A DNA stretch of 64,000 nt from Diploptera punctata (lineage: Eukaryota; Arthropoda; Insecta; Blattodea; Blaberidae): the NCBI GenBank assembly GCA_030220185.1, contig JASPKZ010007795.1, positions 2,039,001 to 2,103,000 on the forward strand. Direction: 5' to 3'. Shown here in pieces: positions 21,946 through 33,552 of this stretch. Made by a program: the position numbers and the translations under genes. A model generated the notes under the pieces. That model had not been told where the DNA came from and made no database searches. It was given only the letters and a program-made list of their open reading frames with translations. Position 1 is the first letter of the stretch, and each line of letters opens with the position of its first letter.

Positions 21946-23263
21946 CAGGGTGGACCGCTCGAATGGACCTAATTTCAATTGCTTGTTACTGGCAAACGGT
22001 TGAAGATAGAAACTTAAAACAACGTTCATATTACAGAAAAACTCACCAAGTTTTGATATCCAGATCACCACATCTCTATATGAGCCCCAGCAGTCACTGT
22101 GACGATATCAAAGCGATGAACAATTTCTTGCCAAGTACGTTGGAGTATGTCTTCTGGAATGTTCTCAATAGCCTCTATGATGCGCTCACGAAGGTCTTTG
22201 ACTGGGGTGGTGTAAACTTTATCTTTGACATAGCCCCAGAGAAAGAAATCCAGTGGTGTTAAATCGGGAGATCTCGGGGGGCCACGCGATTGGTCCTCCC
22301 CTACCAATCCAACGGCCAGGGAAAATGTTGTCCAAAGTCGTACGAACTTCATTGGACCAGTGGGGAGGAGCACCATCTTGCTGGAAAACGATGTTAGGCT
22401 GCAGTTGTTCAATTTGTGGAAAGAAGAACTGCTCCAGCATGTCAAGATATGTGGTACCACGAACAGTTTTCTCGGCGAAGAAAAACGGTCCAATGACCTT
22501 ATTATGTGACAAACTGCACCAAACATTCATCTTCGGACTATCACGAACATGCTCTTGAATAGCGTGAGGATTCTCCGATCCCCAGATCCGCACATTATGC
22601 CGGTTTACCTTGCCTGACAAATGGAAAGTGGCTTCGTCCGAGAAGAAAATCTTGGTCATGAAGTCAGGATCAGCGCCGAGACGGTCCAGCATCGTATTGG
22701 CGAATTCCACTCGTTTCGGCATGTCATTCGGCTCCAGACGTTGCACTAACTGCACTTTATATGCGTGCAGTTTGAGGCGTTTGTGGACAATCCGTTGTAA
22801 TGTCGATTTTGGTATTTGAAGTTCCCGCGAAGCTCTTCTTAATGACTTCCGGGGGCTTCGCTCAAATGCGGCTTGAACATTTGCTACCATTTCATCGGAT
22901 GCTCTGCGACCACCACCATGCTTCTTCAACACAGATCCTGTAGCTAATAATGTATCACGCCACTTCTTTATGCTTCTAGCAGTTGGAGCATCACGGTTAA
23001 ACACACGCCGGAACTCCCTTTGAACTCTAATGATTGATTTAAACTCCGCATACCACAAAACAGCTTGAGCTTTCATCTGCGGAGTCGCCATTTTCACAAA
23101 CAATTAAATCTAAGAACGAGAAACGTATCTTTGTGCCATCTACCGACAGGATTCGAAACTTGGTGAGTTTTTCTGTACTATGAACGTTGTTTTAAGTTTC
23201 TATCTTCAACCGTTTGCCAGTAACAAGCAATTGAAATTAGGTCCATTCGAGCGGTCCACCCTG
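21946..23263 (-). mobile_element. DD41D mariner-like (ITm) element with 106-bp TIRs
   Basis: TA dinucleotides (21944-21945, 23264-23265) flank inverted repeats beginning CAGGGTGGACCGCTCGAATG. The repeats run about 106 bp with only one mismatch that I can see (near 22033 versus 23177). This length suggests a young copy. The enclosed minus-strand transposase is nearly complete. Insertion split the LINE A endonuclease. Confidence 0.92.
22065..23103 (-). pseudogene. mariner-like transposase (DUF4817 plus DDE_3 type), one frameshift
   Basis: The reading starts at ATG 23091 (MATPQMKAQAV) or 23103. Domains in order: an N-terminal helix-turn-helix (FKSIIRVQREFRRVF, DUF4817-like), a second HTH (SRELQIPKSTLQRIVHK), then the DDE domain with catalytic aspartates in FFSDEATFHLSG and VFQQDGAPPHW and the third in SPDLTPLDFFLWG. 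The spacing from second to third aspartate is 41 residues, fitting the DD41D group. One extra base in a C run (G run on the plus strand, 22276-22281) shifts the frame just before the third aspartate. The rest runs to a stop at 22065. So it is inactive as read, though a sequencing error in the homopolymer could mimic this. Confidence 0.88.
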
Positions 23264-23479
23264 TATTATGAATATAGATTTTGGAAACGGAAGAATATTA
23301 GAATTAAAAATGTTAATTAAAAGGATGGAAATTTCTCTTTTGTAAATATATGCTCCTCAATTTGGGTGTTTAGATGAAGAGAAGGAAGAATTTTTAAACA
23401 ATCTGGAAAGAATTCATCGGAGAACATATTGTTTAAACAACTCACCTCATAGGATTCATGCTTCCATGATATCGCGATT

Positions 23480-24268
23480 TCAAACATAGTCATGTTCATC
23501 ATCAGCCATAACTCCGACTGACGAAATTCTTCGGCCGTCAACTATTCTATTGTCGCCATCTTCAGTGCTGCCATCTATGGTTGAATTTATGAACTTCGAA
23601 TTCAATGTAATTTCGTTAGGGATATCAAAATTCATTGATCTATTTTTGTTTTTCTGAATGTATATTTTTTCCCAAACTGTCAATTCCAAAGGTTTCTCTA
23701 CTTGTTTTAAAAGTTTAGCTTCTCATCCAATTTTATGATGTTCTAATAAACTATGTGCAGCAATTGCAGATTTTTCAATTTCACAATTTTTAATATTTCT
23801 GAAATGTTCTTTTGTCCGAATTTCCAAATTCCTTTTTGTTTTTCCTATATCAACTTTATTGCAATCTTCACAATTTATTTGATAAATTCCAGATTTCTTA
23901 CTGTCTGGAACATTGACTTTTTTATTGGTACTTAGAAGATTACCCAGACTAAATTTATTTATTGGTGCCAAAGAAATGTTGTATTTGTCAAAATTTTTTT
24001 GAAATTTCCTATGCATTTCAGGATGGTAAGTAATTTTCTTGTATTTTTTCTTTTCTTTGCAATTTTGTAGAGTAGTATATTCATTAAGTCTTTTTTTGTG
24101 TTTGAATTTCTTCAACTTATTTATAATTAATTCTTTATCAAAACCATTTAATCTAGCAGTGTTTAAGATATGTTTAAACTCTTTGTTGAAATTTTCTTCA
24201 TTTAATGGTACATTTGTCAATCTGTAAATTAAGCTATTGAATATTGCATGCTTATGAGCAATGAACAT
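23480..24268 (-). pseudogene. Penelope-like element polyprotein fragment (RT C-terminus + GIY-YIG)
   Basis: Minus-strand frames give the end of a PLE reverse transcriptase (AIFNSLIYRLTNVPLNEEN, typical of the region after the RT core) and a GIY-YIG endonuclease: SGIYQINCEDCNKVDIGKT, RTKEHFRNI, then SAIAAHSLLEHH. A stop or frameshift near 23723 separates these from the C-terminal tail (LTVWEKIYIQKNKNRSMNF). In canonical members the second motif is YIG; here it reads DIG, a likely damaging change. 5' truncated, not functional. Confidence 0.85.
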
Positions 24269-24327
24269 GACTATGTTTGAAATCGCAATATCATGGAAGC
24301 ATGAATCCTATGAGGTGAGTTGTTTAA

Positions 24328-25318
24328 CCTTTTGAACGCCATGCCCGGCGTGCGCCGGTGAAAGTGTGTGTACAGCGGTACACCACGCCCGGCAGGCTCC
24401 GGTTTTCAATCTTATTACTTTAAATATTTTTTTCCCGAAATTTTTACTTCAATAAACTAAAATTATTGTTCGTTCTGTGTTTGTACATCCTTTCTTAGCA
24501 ATACTTTGCACATCCCTTACAGAATAACGGTACATGCTGGTTGTAAATCGGTTTTCTAAAGGAGGGTGTACATTCATGTTTCAAGGCCTTTTTTTCTTTT
24601 TTTTTTTTTTGCTATGGAATATTGCAATTTCAGAATTTTCTCTTTATTTATTTTATTTTTAGTTGAAAAGATACCTGACCAAGGGGTAGGTCGTGCTGTC
24701 ATGTCTCGAAGTTGATGAAAATACAATACGCGAGTTTATTGTGTCAGTTTTATCAGAAGACGAGAGTGACAGTAACAGTTCATCAAATGGTTATTCGTTT
24801 GACGAATGTGATAGTAGTCCTGTTATTAAGAGAATATTATTACAATCTAAGCCTGTAAATAGTAAAGCAAGTGATGTAGACCTAAATGAACAGAGTGTGA
24901 CTGACAGTGGTGGGTGTGTCGCACCAGACGAAACACGTGGCATAGAACAGCTGTTTGACTGGAATTGATTCGAACCCAGGACCATAAAAAATGTTCAACA
25001 ATATTTAATATTATAAGTGTTTAGTGATAATGCCATCAAAATTATTCAGTAGAATAAATGTTTTAGTGATAGTGATAACAAATTTCAATAAAGACACCGT
25101 GCTGAATTCGAACCTGGGATCTTTACAAGTGGAAGCAACACTGCCTAACCTTCAAATAAATGTATAATAGTGAGTTTAAATTAAATTTACCATGGCATGT
25201 AGATAGTTAAATATACTTTATATAGGTTTATATTATATAGTATGGCGTAGTACTTTAAATTTAAAAAACCTGGCACCCACAGCCCAGCTGGCAAAAGGAA
25301 AACTCGGCAGTCAAAAGG
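24328..25318 (+). mobile_element. piggyBac-like element, internally deleted (copy 1)
   Basis: TTAA at 24324-24327 and 25319-25322 flank ends CCTTTTGAACGCC and, reverse-complemented, CCTTTTGACTGCC. Removing it with one TTAA restores the PLE sequence seen uninterrupted at 47050-47080 and 56690-56715, direct empty-site evidence. Inside, a plus frame at 24702-24968 is acidic and serine-rich (VSVLSEDESDSNSSSN), like the N-terminal tails of piggyBac transposases. No catalytic domain. Confidence 0.88.
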
Positions 25319-26296
25319 TTAAACAATATGTTCTCCGATGAATTTAATGATTATACCTCATAATGTTTACTTCCCAACATTAATTAAATACAATCTGGAA
25401 AGAGTTCCAGTTGAAGAAAATATATGCTTAATGGATGATTTTAATGCTCATATAGGACGGATACGAAAGTGTACTTGGTCCACATGGAATTGGAGATAGA
25501 AATGAGTAAAGACAAAAATTATTAGATTTATGCCAAAGAAACAGTTGGAAAATAATTAGCAGTTGGTTTGCAAAAGGAAAAAGCCATAAAATAATATATT
25601 CATGGAATCACAACACCAAACTGTGATAGATTATATAATCATTTTGAACAATATATGGAAAAAAGTACTTGACGTTAAAGTTATTCCGACTGAAAATTTA
25701 GGAGGAGATCACCGTTTATTAGTTGCTGACTTAAAACATGAGACAGAGTTTGGTAAAATTTATCAAAATCAAGAAACAAAGATAAAAAACTTGGAAATTA
25801 AAAGAAAAAGTCATACAAGAAGTATTTGGAAAATTTAAAAACTAAAATCCCAAAAGATGAAAAACAAGCAGTTGAGATTGAATGGGAGAGATAAAAAAAA
25901 TCTATGATTGAGGAAAAACGTGGAAGAAAAAATGGAAGAAGAAGATATAAACAAACACCATGTTGGACTGAAAGAATAATGACAATAGTGAAAAGGAATC
26001 ATGACGCTTGGAGGAAGTGGTTTAAATATAAAACAGAAGAAGGACGGAATAAATGGAAGAGATTGGCAAAAGCAAGTAAAAAAAAGATCAAATTCAAACA
26101 AAGAAAAACATGGTTAAAATTTACAGAAGACTTGGAAAAAGATATGGAAGGGAATAGGATACTATTATATGCATTAATGAAAAATAAAACGAAAGGCAGA
26201 ATAGACAATTCAAGATTACTTGATAACGAGGGATCCATAACATGGTCAAAAAATGAAATTATAAATATATGGTACAACAATTTTAAACATTATTAA

Positions 26297-26488
26297 CACT
26301 TTGAGTCCGGCGGTGGTACTAGTACCATGGCATTTAAATGTCACTGAAGCCGGAGAAAATTAAATCCCTGGGCATGCCTGTGCCAGCAGATTTACAGGAG
26401 TGTTTTTCTGGTTCAGAAGGACATGCCCAGGGATTTAATTTTCTCCAGCTTCAGTGTCATTTAAATGCCATGGTACTAGTGTACGGTG

Positions 26489-26530
<42 letters not shown>

Positions 26531-27381
26531 ACCACTCTGACTGCTACCATTTGTGCAGTTTTCTTTTGGATTGTCTTTTGTTTCCGTTGTATATACTAGC
26601 GTAGAGTTCATAACATCCAAGGTTATTAATCAAAAACCTTTGCCCGGGCCCATAGGAGGCAAAGATTGATTCATCTTTCTTTCCAAACACTTAAACATGA
26701 ATCAACAATAGATCTCAAAACACTAGAGTAGTTTATGATTCTGATTTTAAACTGAATGTATCATTATTGTTATTAATCATGAAAGCTAGACGGAAAATAA
26801 AGGAAGCTAATGATCTCCTAAATAAGTAAGTTTCAGTACAGGAATATCAAACAGCAGCATGCACATAAATAACTTGAACATTAACCAGGATATATATAAA
26901 AATGATGTTTAATATAAACAAGACGTCTGAAGTGGATGAAAAATATAACAAATGTAAATACTTGATCATTCTTCAACAAAAAGAAAATAAATAATAATCC
27001 TTAACATCACAAAACTACATCATACCTCACACAACATTCATACCACGGTCCAAGCCAGGGTAGTCTTTCCCCGGTCCTCAGGACTAAAACTTAAATCCCG
27101 CCACTCCCGGCTCCAGACGACATTGTCTCAACTCAAAGTTCCGATCGAATGATAATGTTCTTGATGTGCATTGCATATTTGAGCATTCCAAGGTAAAAGG
27201 GGAGATGCACAGCACAAACAGCGCAACAGGAGAGGCAAAAAGGAGAGTAGGGGTAGATGCATAGAGAAAGGATATTGGCATAGTTCACGAATCTTTCTGT
27301 TCAGGAAGGATAACGGCACAGCAGTAGCGAACCGAAAATTGCACTTTCGGTTCACTAGTATCACAGCCAGACTCAAAAGTG
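26297..27381. mobile_element. piggyBac-like element without coding part (copy 2)
   Basis: TTAA at 26293-26296 and 27382-27385 flank ends CACTTTGAGTCCGGC and, reverse-complemented, CACTTTTGAGTCTGGC. A strong hairpin lies just inside the left end (arms about 26315-26387 and 26421-26488, sharing CATGCCCAGGGATTTAATTT), followed by a (TA)n microsatellite at 26495-26524. No transposase motif is visible. It interrupts LINE A between linker and RT. Confidence 0.8.
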
Positions 27382-27828
27382 TTAAATGCGAGTGAAAATG
27401 TAACAGGAGGAGTAAATGTGGAAGAGGTGTTGGATACAACAATAACAACTGAAGAGATAGAAGACCTAGACATTCTTGTTGTAGAAATTGCAATCCAAGA
27501 AATGAGAAATAAATTCACAGGAATTGATGAAATCACAACGGAAATGTTAAAAGCAGCACAACCAATTTGATATCAGTGGTTATATAGAATATTGAGGATA
27601 ATTTGGACAGAAAATTTTATCCTAAATGATTGGAAAAAAGGCATAATAGTTCCGATTTACAAGAAGGGAAACAGAATGTTATGTACAAATTATAGGTACA
27701 TAACTCTGTTATGTCACTGCTTAAAATTTATGAAAGAATTTTGGCCAGAAGATTTAATAAAGCAATAGAAAAATCTTATGAGAAGAACAACATGCATTCA
27801 GAAGCGGAAGATCAACAGTGGGTTTAAT

Positions 27829-27920
27829 TACTTATTTTAGGAATTCACACTATGAGGTATATTCATTCAGGTAAATTTTTTTTTAAAATATGAGGTGAGT
27901 GATCAAATTTTACCTAAAAG
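27829..27920. mobile_element. 92-bp PLE stub with 11-bp TSD
   Basis: GTGGGTTTAAT (27818-27828) and GTGGATTTAAT (27921-27931), one mismatch, flank 92 bp that contain the PLE terminal signature in both orientations (ACTATGAGGTATA and ATATGAGGTGAGTGATC). It sits in the RT of LINE A. No coding sequence. Confidence 0.6.
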
Positions 27921-28548
27921 GTGGATTTAATCTTCTGTGTGACATCTTATTGAGAAGAAATGGGAATATGGAGTAGAAATATACATTGCCTTCATTGATT
28001 TTGAAAAGGCACACAATAGTGTTGTACATAGAAAAATAATGGGAATCTTTACAAAATTTAAAGATGCCAAAAGTTTAATTGAAAAAATTAGAAGCACATA
28101 CAGGAAATGTGAAAGCTGCATTAAGTTTCCAGTAGGAATGACACAATGATTTAAAACAAATGTTGGAGTTAGACAAGAGAGTGTGTTATCGCCTATTTTG
28201 TTCAATGCCATAATGAATGAAATTACAAATAAAGTTGTAGGGGAAAGCAAAAAACCAGACATGAAAACCTTCATCTTCGCAGACAATGTAATGATTTGAG
28301 GAAATTAAAAAAAATACCATACAAGCTGCTGAAATGAGATTACTCAGACCAATAGCAGGATATCAAAGAACAGACAAAAAACATAACACAGAAATAAGAC
28401 AACAGCTAAAAGTAGAGGAATTAAACACAACAATAGAAAAATACAGAACTGGAAAGAACACTTGGCAAGGATGACAGAATAGAATACCAAAAGCAGCATA
28501 CAGCTATTCACCACGAGGAAGAAGTAGTTTGGGAAGACCAAAGAAAAG

Positions 28549-28780
28549 ATGGAAAGAGCAGCAATTTGGAGCCAGAACAGGCTAGTAAATAAGCCTGAAC
28601 GTGATGAAGAAAAAGAAAAAAATACCCTAGAATACGGACTTGAACGTTGGAAAACAGTTTCAGAAGAATATGGTTTAAAAATAAATACCGAGAAAATGAC
28701 AGTCGTGAAAATATGTAGAAACCAGAACGATGATTGGAATATTAAGTTCTTCTTCTTCCTTCCAAGTATTAGGCCAAGGC
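28549..28780 (+). pseudogene. LINE RT fragment, second family
   Basis: A plus-strand piece at 28620-28770 reads GLERWKTVSEEYGLKINTEK, the conserved region just after the YADD box of non-LTR reverse transcriptases. It follows the C-terminus of LINE A directly, so it is a separate truncated copy or a rearranged one. Confidence 0.5.
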
Positions 28781-29140
28781 CTGTTACGATCCTATAGAAA
28801 ATTTTCCCTCCAGCGTTTCATAGGATGGCCCAGTGATCTTCGTCCTCTTGATATATAATTATAAACAGATTTGGGGATTCGATTTGAACTCATTCTTTCA
28901 AGATGGTGTTTCCAATTTAGTTGGTACTGTTTAATATATTCCAAAATTGGCGTAGTCTTAAATTCTTTTAAGATATTAGTGTTCCTTTTCCGATCCCATC
29001 TGGTGTAACCCGCTGTTCTGCGTACGAATCTCATTTCACAAGCCGTTATTCTGCTTTCATGTTGTCTTTTTAGTGTCCATGCTTCACTACCATAGGTCAA
29101 CATTGGTCTAGCCAAAGTGTTATATAAACGTAATCTGGTG

Positions 29141-30582
29141 TTATGATCTTGAAGATTTTCGGGCTGTAGGCCGTGGTCGTGAGGCTTGTAGTTCCCCGAC
29201 GTTTTGCCAGAGACTGAGACTGGCAATTCTGTCCGCTGTCTGTCCTATTTATACATTCACCGCGATGTGTTCGTAAGTTGTATCTGCCTTCTGATTGGTC
29301 AGCGTTAGGGACTTCCATTGCTCCAATGAGATTGCTGTTTGATGGTCTAGTCGACTGTACGTTATATCTGCCTTCTGATTGGTCAGCGGTAGGGACTTCC
29401 ATTGTTCCACTGAGATTGCTGTTTGATAGTCTAGTCGACTGTGCTTGTAGAGGTTTACATTTTGCGTTTTTTAGAATCGGTATCCATACTTTGTTGACTT
29501 TTAATGATTCTTCTTTTCTGTTGAAACTGTTTTTATGTTTGAATATTTTGATGGCTTCTTGTTGTAGACGGGTAAAATAGCGTGTGCAGTTAAATAATAT
29601 GTCTGTATTCTGGTATTATACTCTGTGGCCATCAAGTAAAGAGTGTTCTGCTACTGCCGACTTATCCATTTGTTTAAGACGACTGTATCTTTCATGCTCC
29701 TTAAGTCTGGTTGCGTTTAGTGGTGCCTATATACACTTTTCCACAATTGCATGGTTTCCTGTGTATGCCTGCTGTCTGATGAGGATGGAGTTGATCCTTT
29801 TCCACAATTGCATGGTATCCTGTATATGCCTGCTGTCTGATGAGGATGGAGTTGATCAACTCCATCCTCATCAGACAGCAGGCATATACAGGATACCATG
29901 CAGTTGTGGAAAAGTGTATATAGGCACCACTAAATGCACCATCGCAACCAGACTTAAGGAGCATGAAAGATACAGTCGTCTTAAACAAATGGATAAGTCG
30001 GCAATAGCAGAACACTCTTTACTTGATGGCCACAGGGTACAATACCAGAATACAGACATATTATCTAACTGCACACACTATTTTACCCGTCTACAACGAG
30101 AAGCCATCGAAATATTCAAACATAAAAACAGTTTCAACAGAAAAGAAGAATCATTAAAAGTCAACAAAGTATGGATACCGGTTCTAAAAAATGCAAAATG
30201 TAAACCTCTACAAGCACAGTCAACTAGACTATCAAACAGCAATCTCAGTGGAACAATGGAAGTCCCTACCGCTGACCAATCAGAAGGCAGATATAACGTA
30301 CAGTCGACTAGACCATCAAACAGCAATCTCATTGGAGCAATGGAAGTCCCTACCGCTGACCAATCAGAAGGCAGATACAACTTACGAACACATCGCGGTG
30401 AATGTATAAATAGGACAGACAGCGGACAGAATTGCCAGTCTCAAGACAACCCTTGAGGATGCCAGACGCAGTCTCTGGCAAAACGTCGGGGAACTACAAG
30501 CCTCACGACCATGGCCTACAACCCGAAAATCTTCTTCAAGATCATCACAGCAACTCCGGCCGTGAAAGTCTATGTGAATACA
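29141..30582. mobile_element. PLE inverted doublet with GIY-YIG, 11-bp TSD
   Basis: GTAATCTGGTG at 29130-29140 and 30583-30593 flank two inverted copies of one PLE meeting in GTTGATCAAC (29851-29860). Each arm encodes the GIY-YIG domain. The right arm ends with about 40 nt (ending TGTGAATACA) missing from the left arm. The left arm also has a local tandem duplication of about 63 bp (29740-29855). Host DNA on both sides is LINE B. Confidence 0.9.
29868..30456 (+). pseudogene. PLE GIY-YIG endonuclease fragment
   Basis: Plus-strand reading from about 29868: AGIYRIPCSCGKVYIGTTK (GIY and YIG both present), RLKEHERYSRL (conserved Arg), SAIAEHSLLDGHR, then EAIEIFKHKNSFNRKEESLKVN. This is the single-strand-nicking module that PLEs use for target cleavage. 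The RT is absent, and the downstream frame (30230-30420) consists of a 57-bp duplicated motif (MEVPTADQSEGRYN). The mirror image lies on the minus strand at 29400-29850 with more damage. Confidence 0.85.
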
Positions 30583-31004
30583 GTAATCTGGTGATTTTAT
30601 TTTGTACAAGGAATGGTTTCATAACTTGATTAATAATTCCTAAACTTTTATTGTAACTAGTCATTTTTTCAGGGATATCCTTTTCATCCCAGATAGAGAA
30701 ATAATATCCAAGATATTTAAAATTGATTAGATCTCTTTAAAATTTTATTCTGGAGACAGATTTTACTTTGTATGGGGTCCTTCCCATGAAATGCCATAAT
30801 TTTAGTTTTGTTAATTGATATTTCCATATTAAATTTGGCACCTATTTTTTGTAAATTATAAATTGATCGTTGCAAATGATTTTCGGAAAGTGCCAGAAGA
30901 GCTAAATCGTCTGCAAAAAGAATAGCATCGAGTTTGAGGTTCCTATTGATGGGTATATATCCTCGTTGTGTTTTCCTCCATTTGTTTATTAATTTATTCA
31001 TATA

Positions 31005-32529
31005 CACTGCTCAAAAAAATTAGAGGAACACTTGTAATAAATTGAATAAGTAATTGTTTTTTAAAGCTGTGATGCTGAAAGTTGGACAATATGTAAATTG
31101 AATTATTAATTTTATCATTGGATACAAATTTTAAAGATCCATGGCCTAAATACAGAGAAATTACCTCAAATAACAAATATAGAGATTTTTTTTTTATTTT
31201 GGAAGGCACTGGCCACTTCTAATTGGTAAGCTTCCTGATGTTGCTATAGTGACGAATGTTGATTATTGCCTTGTTTATTGAAGTCTCTGACAAATTGAGG
31301 CATTTAAATGAGTTTGAAGTGAATCATGCTCTACATCTTTTACGACAAGATCAATCTCTGTGACAAGTAGCTAAAGAGCTTGGGGTTTCTCCTTCCGTGG
31401 TGTCCAGGTTACGCAACAGGCACAGAGAGACAGGTCAGTATTGTAGAAGACGTGACCAGGGCCGTAAATTTAAAACAAGCCCCAGGATGACAGATACATT
31501 GTTCTTTCTGCTCTTCGACAGCGTACAAAAACTGCAAAAGACCTGCAGAATGACCTTCATATGACTTCCGGAATCCGGGTTTCAGACCAAACCATAAGGA
31601 ACAGATTAAGGAAAGAGAATATTCGTCCAAAAAGGCCCGTTAAAAAAACATGCTTAACAAATGGGCATAAGGCAGCAAGATGTACGTAAGCTGAAAACCA
31701 TGGTGATTGGAACCTGAACCAGGGGGAGTCTGTGCTCTTCTCGGATGAATCCAGGTATCTTCTTACACGTTGTGATGGTCGATTGAGGGTGTGGGGACGG
31801 CCAGGAGAAAGATTTTCTACAGAGGCTGTACAGGAAATTGATAGATTCGGAGGAGGTTCCATAATGGTATGGGCTGGAGTTATGTACAACAATCGTACGG
31901 ACCTTGTACTTGTTCCCCAGCGACTGAATGCTGTCCGGTATATCGAGCACGTTCTGGAAGAGCATGTAGTACCTGCTGCTATTGGAGTAGGCCCTGGATT
32001 TCTGTTTATGCAGGATAATGCCAGGGCACATTCTGCGGCTGTCACCAGGTATTTCCTGAGGAGGAATGAAATTGAGGTAATGGAGTGGCCAGCGGTCAGC
32101 TCAGACCTCAAGCCTATTGAACACTTGTGGAATCTTCTAGACAGGAAGGTCAGGAACCTACATCAAGCTCCACAAACTCTGCAGCAACTTGGAGATGCTC
32201 TGAAGGAGGAATGGGAGAATATTCCGCTAGAGGAAATCCAGAATCTTATTGGGAGCATGCCACAAAGGTGCCAAAGTGTCATTGAATGTCGTGGAGGCCA
32301 TACACGATACTAAGTCTATATAACGAGTGTTTAACTTTGAAAAATAAGCACATAGCGGAATTATTTGAAAAGTTAATTGTCAGCGTTATTCATTTGTTTT
32401 TACTGACATGAGCAATAAACAAATAAATAACCACAAATAATGTACTTTATTAATTTCATGTTTGTACCTTTATGCAATGAAAAAATATTTGCATATTTCA
32501 TAGTGTTCCTCTAATTGTTTTGAGCAGTG
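31005..32529 (+). mobile_element. Tc1-like element (DD34E)
   Basis: TA at 31003-31004 and 32530-32531 flank inverted repeats of about 27 bp starting CACTGCTCAAAA and containing TTAGAGGAACAC. It is inserted in the RT of LINE B, between the SPVLF block and the FADD box. The flanking LINE frames match on both sides, so the insertion point is clear. Confidence 0.93.
31290..32313 (+). pseudogene. Tc1-type transposase
   Basis: The C-terminal DDE domain is open from 31732 to 32313 with catalytic residues in LFSDESRYLL, MQDNARAHS and SSDLKPIEHLWN; 34 residues separate the second D from the E. The N-terminal helix-turn-helix region (ELGVSPSVVSRLRNRH, about 31378-31425) is readable but interrupted by stops and shifts between 31360 and 31730, including one in-frame stop before VAKELGV. 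So the protein cannot be made intact. It would bind the terminal repeats and cut at TA. Confidence 0.88.
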
Positions 32530-33171
32530 TATATAATGAAAAGCACTGGTGAAAGTCCACATCCCTGTCTTACTCCAGTGTTGATCTTTTCCCAAGAAGA
32601 TAATTTGCCATCTTGTTTAACAGAGATTTCATTATCTTTATAGACATTGAAGATATTAGTAATATATTGTTGTGGAACGTTATCATCAGCTAAAATTTGT
32701 AGTAATATATTTCTGTCTACTTTGTCAAATGCCTTTATGAAATCAACGAAGGTGATATGAGTTTCTATATTGAATTCCTTGTGCTTTTCTAATAGTAGTT
32801 TTACAGTGAAGAATTCATCTGTACAAGATCTATCCTTTCTGAATCCATTCTGCTCTTCTCCAATTATATTTTCATAAATTTTTCTCAATTTATTCTTAAC
32901 TATATTAGCATAAATTTTATATCCAGAGTTCAACAAGCTAATTCCACGATAGTTATCATTGATTTGGCTACTTCCTTTTTTGAGGATTGGTATTACAATG
33001 GATTTGTTCCAGCTTTGTGGTGGTTCTTGTCCTTCCCATATCATATTAAGGAGAATAAGAAATCTGTCTAAAAATTTTTTAGTTGAAAAATTAAATAATT
33101 CTTGATTAATGTGGTCTTCTCCGTGAGCTTTGTTACTTTTTAATGATTTAACATCAGTTAATTCATCTATA

Positions 33172-33552
33172 ATAAAGTAAGAAATGCGCACAACGTGCAA
33201 AGAAGATTGTTCTCAGTCACTGCAGAGTTTCAACAATGATTCTGATCTCATCCTACAGTTTAACACATGATATTTCTCGCACTGTTTGCCACATCTTGCA
33301 CACATGCAGTCTGGGCTGGGCTCGTGGAATCTCTGGTTGCTGCACAGCTTTTTGTAAAATCCATGCACAGCGAGTCTGGTCACTGTGTGGCGCAATTCAT
33401 ATCCTCCCTGAGTCCATTCACGGTTTGTCATGGCGTCAGTAATATAGAATTCTTCCCATATTTTGCGTTTCTTCTCGTGAAGTTCTTGCAGGAGGTCCTG
33501 GTAAGCTGGTGTCACTGGTAGTAGGAACTTTAGCCTCAGCTCTTCTATGTAA
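33172..33552 (-). mobile_element. 381-bp LINE C-terminal fragment with 15-bp TSD
   Basis: GTTAATTCATCTATA occurs at 33157-33171 and 33553-33567 and encloses a separate minus-strand fragment. It reads RLKFLLPVTPAYQDLL, then EEFYITDAMTNREWTQG and a Cys/His cluster (CMCARCGKQCEKYHVLNC). That is the C-terminus of the family seen at 3440-4606, not of LINE B, in whose linker it sits. A 5'-truncated retrotransposition event; no poly(A) is obvious at its 3' edge. Confidence 0.8.

Larger units (their letters stand above)
23412..25389. mobile_element. PLE inverted doublet with RT-thumb and GIY-YIG, 14-bp TSD
   Basis: Direct repeats ACAATCTGGAAAGA at 23398-23411 and 25390-25403 bound the insert. The long left arm (to about 24262) is in minus orientation. 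The short right arm (plus, 24263-24327 and 25319-25389) ends with the extra tail ACCTCATAATG. A piggyBac-like element (24328-25318) sits in the right arm. A hammerhead-like CTGAAGA with a long, imperfect stem is on the minus strand near 23565-23505. The host sequence on both sides is LINE A. Confidence 0.88.
21690..28545 (+). pseudogene. dead LINE (LINE A) broken by at least four insertions
   Basis: Plus-strand APE-type non-LTR retrotransposon read in five pieces. Endonuclease start (RRRIQILGICETK, GQGKKKLSEGYE, about 21785-21870); endonuclease middle (IYAPQFGCLDEEKEEF, 23345-23397); endonuclease end (LMDDFNAHIGR near 25430, then VIDYIIILNN and GGDHRLLVADL near 25630-25730) plus a basic linker to 26292; RT start (MRNKFTGIDEITTEML, 27500-27550); RT core and C-terminus (AFIDFEKAHN near 27990, VRQESVLSPILFN, FADN, then PRGRSSLGRPKKRW near 28510). 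Many stops and frameshifts make it inactive. Flank sequences rejoin in order once the inserts at 21946-23263, 23412-25389, 26297-27381 and 27829-27920 are removed. Confidence 0.85.

Noticed and set aside
30541..30582. Hammerhead in the GGCCGTGAAAGTCTA end of the 29-kb PLE family
   Set aside because: It has GAAA followed by GTC but no CTGANGA upstream at the right distance, so the core is not complete.
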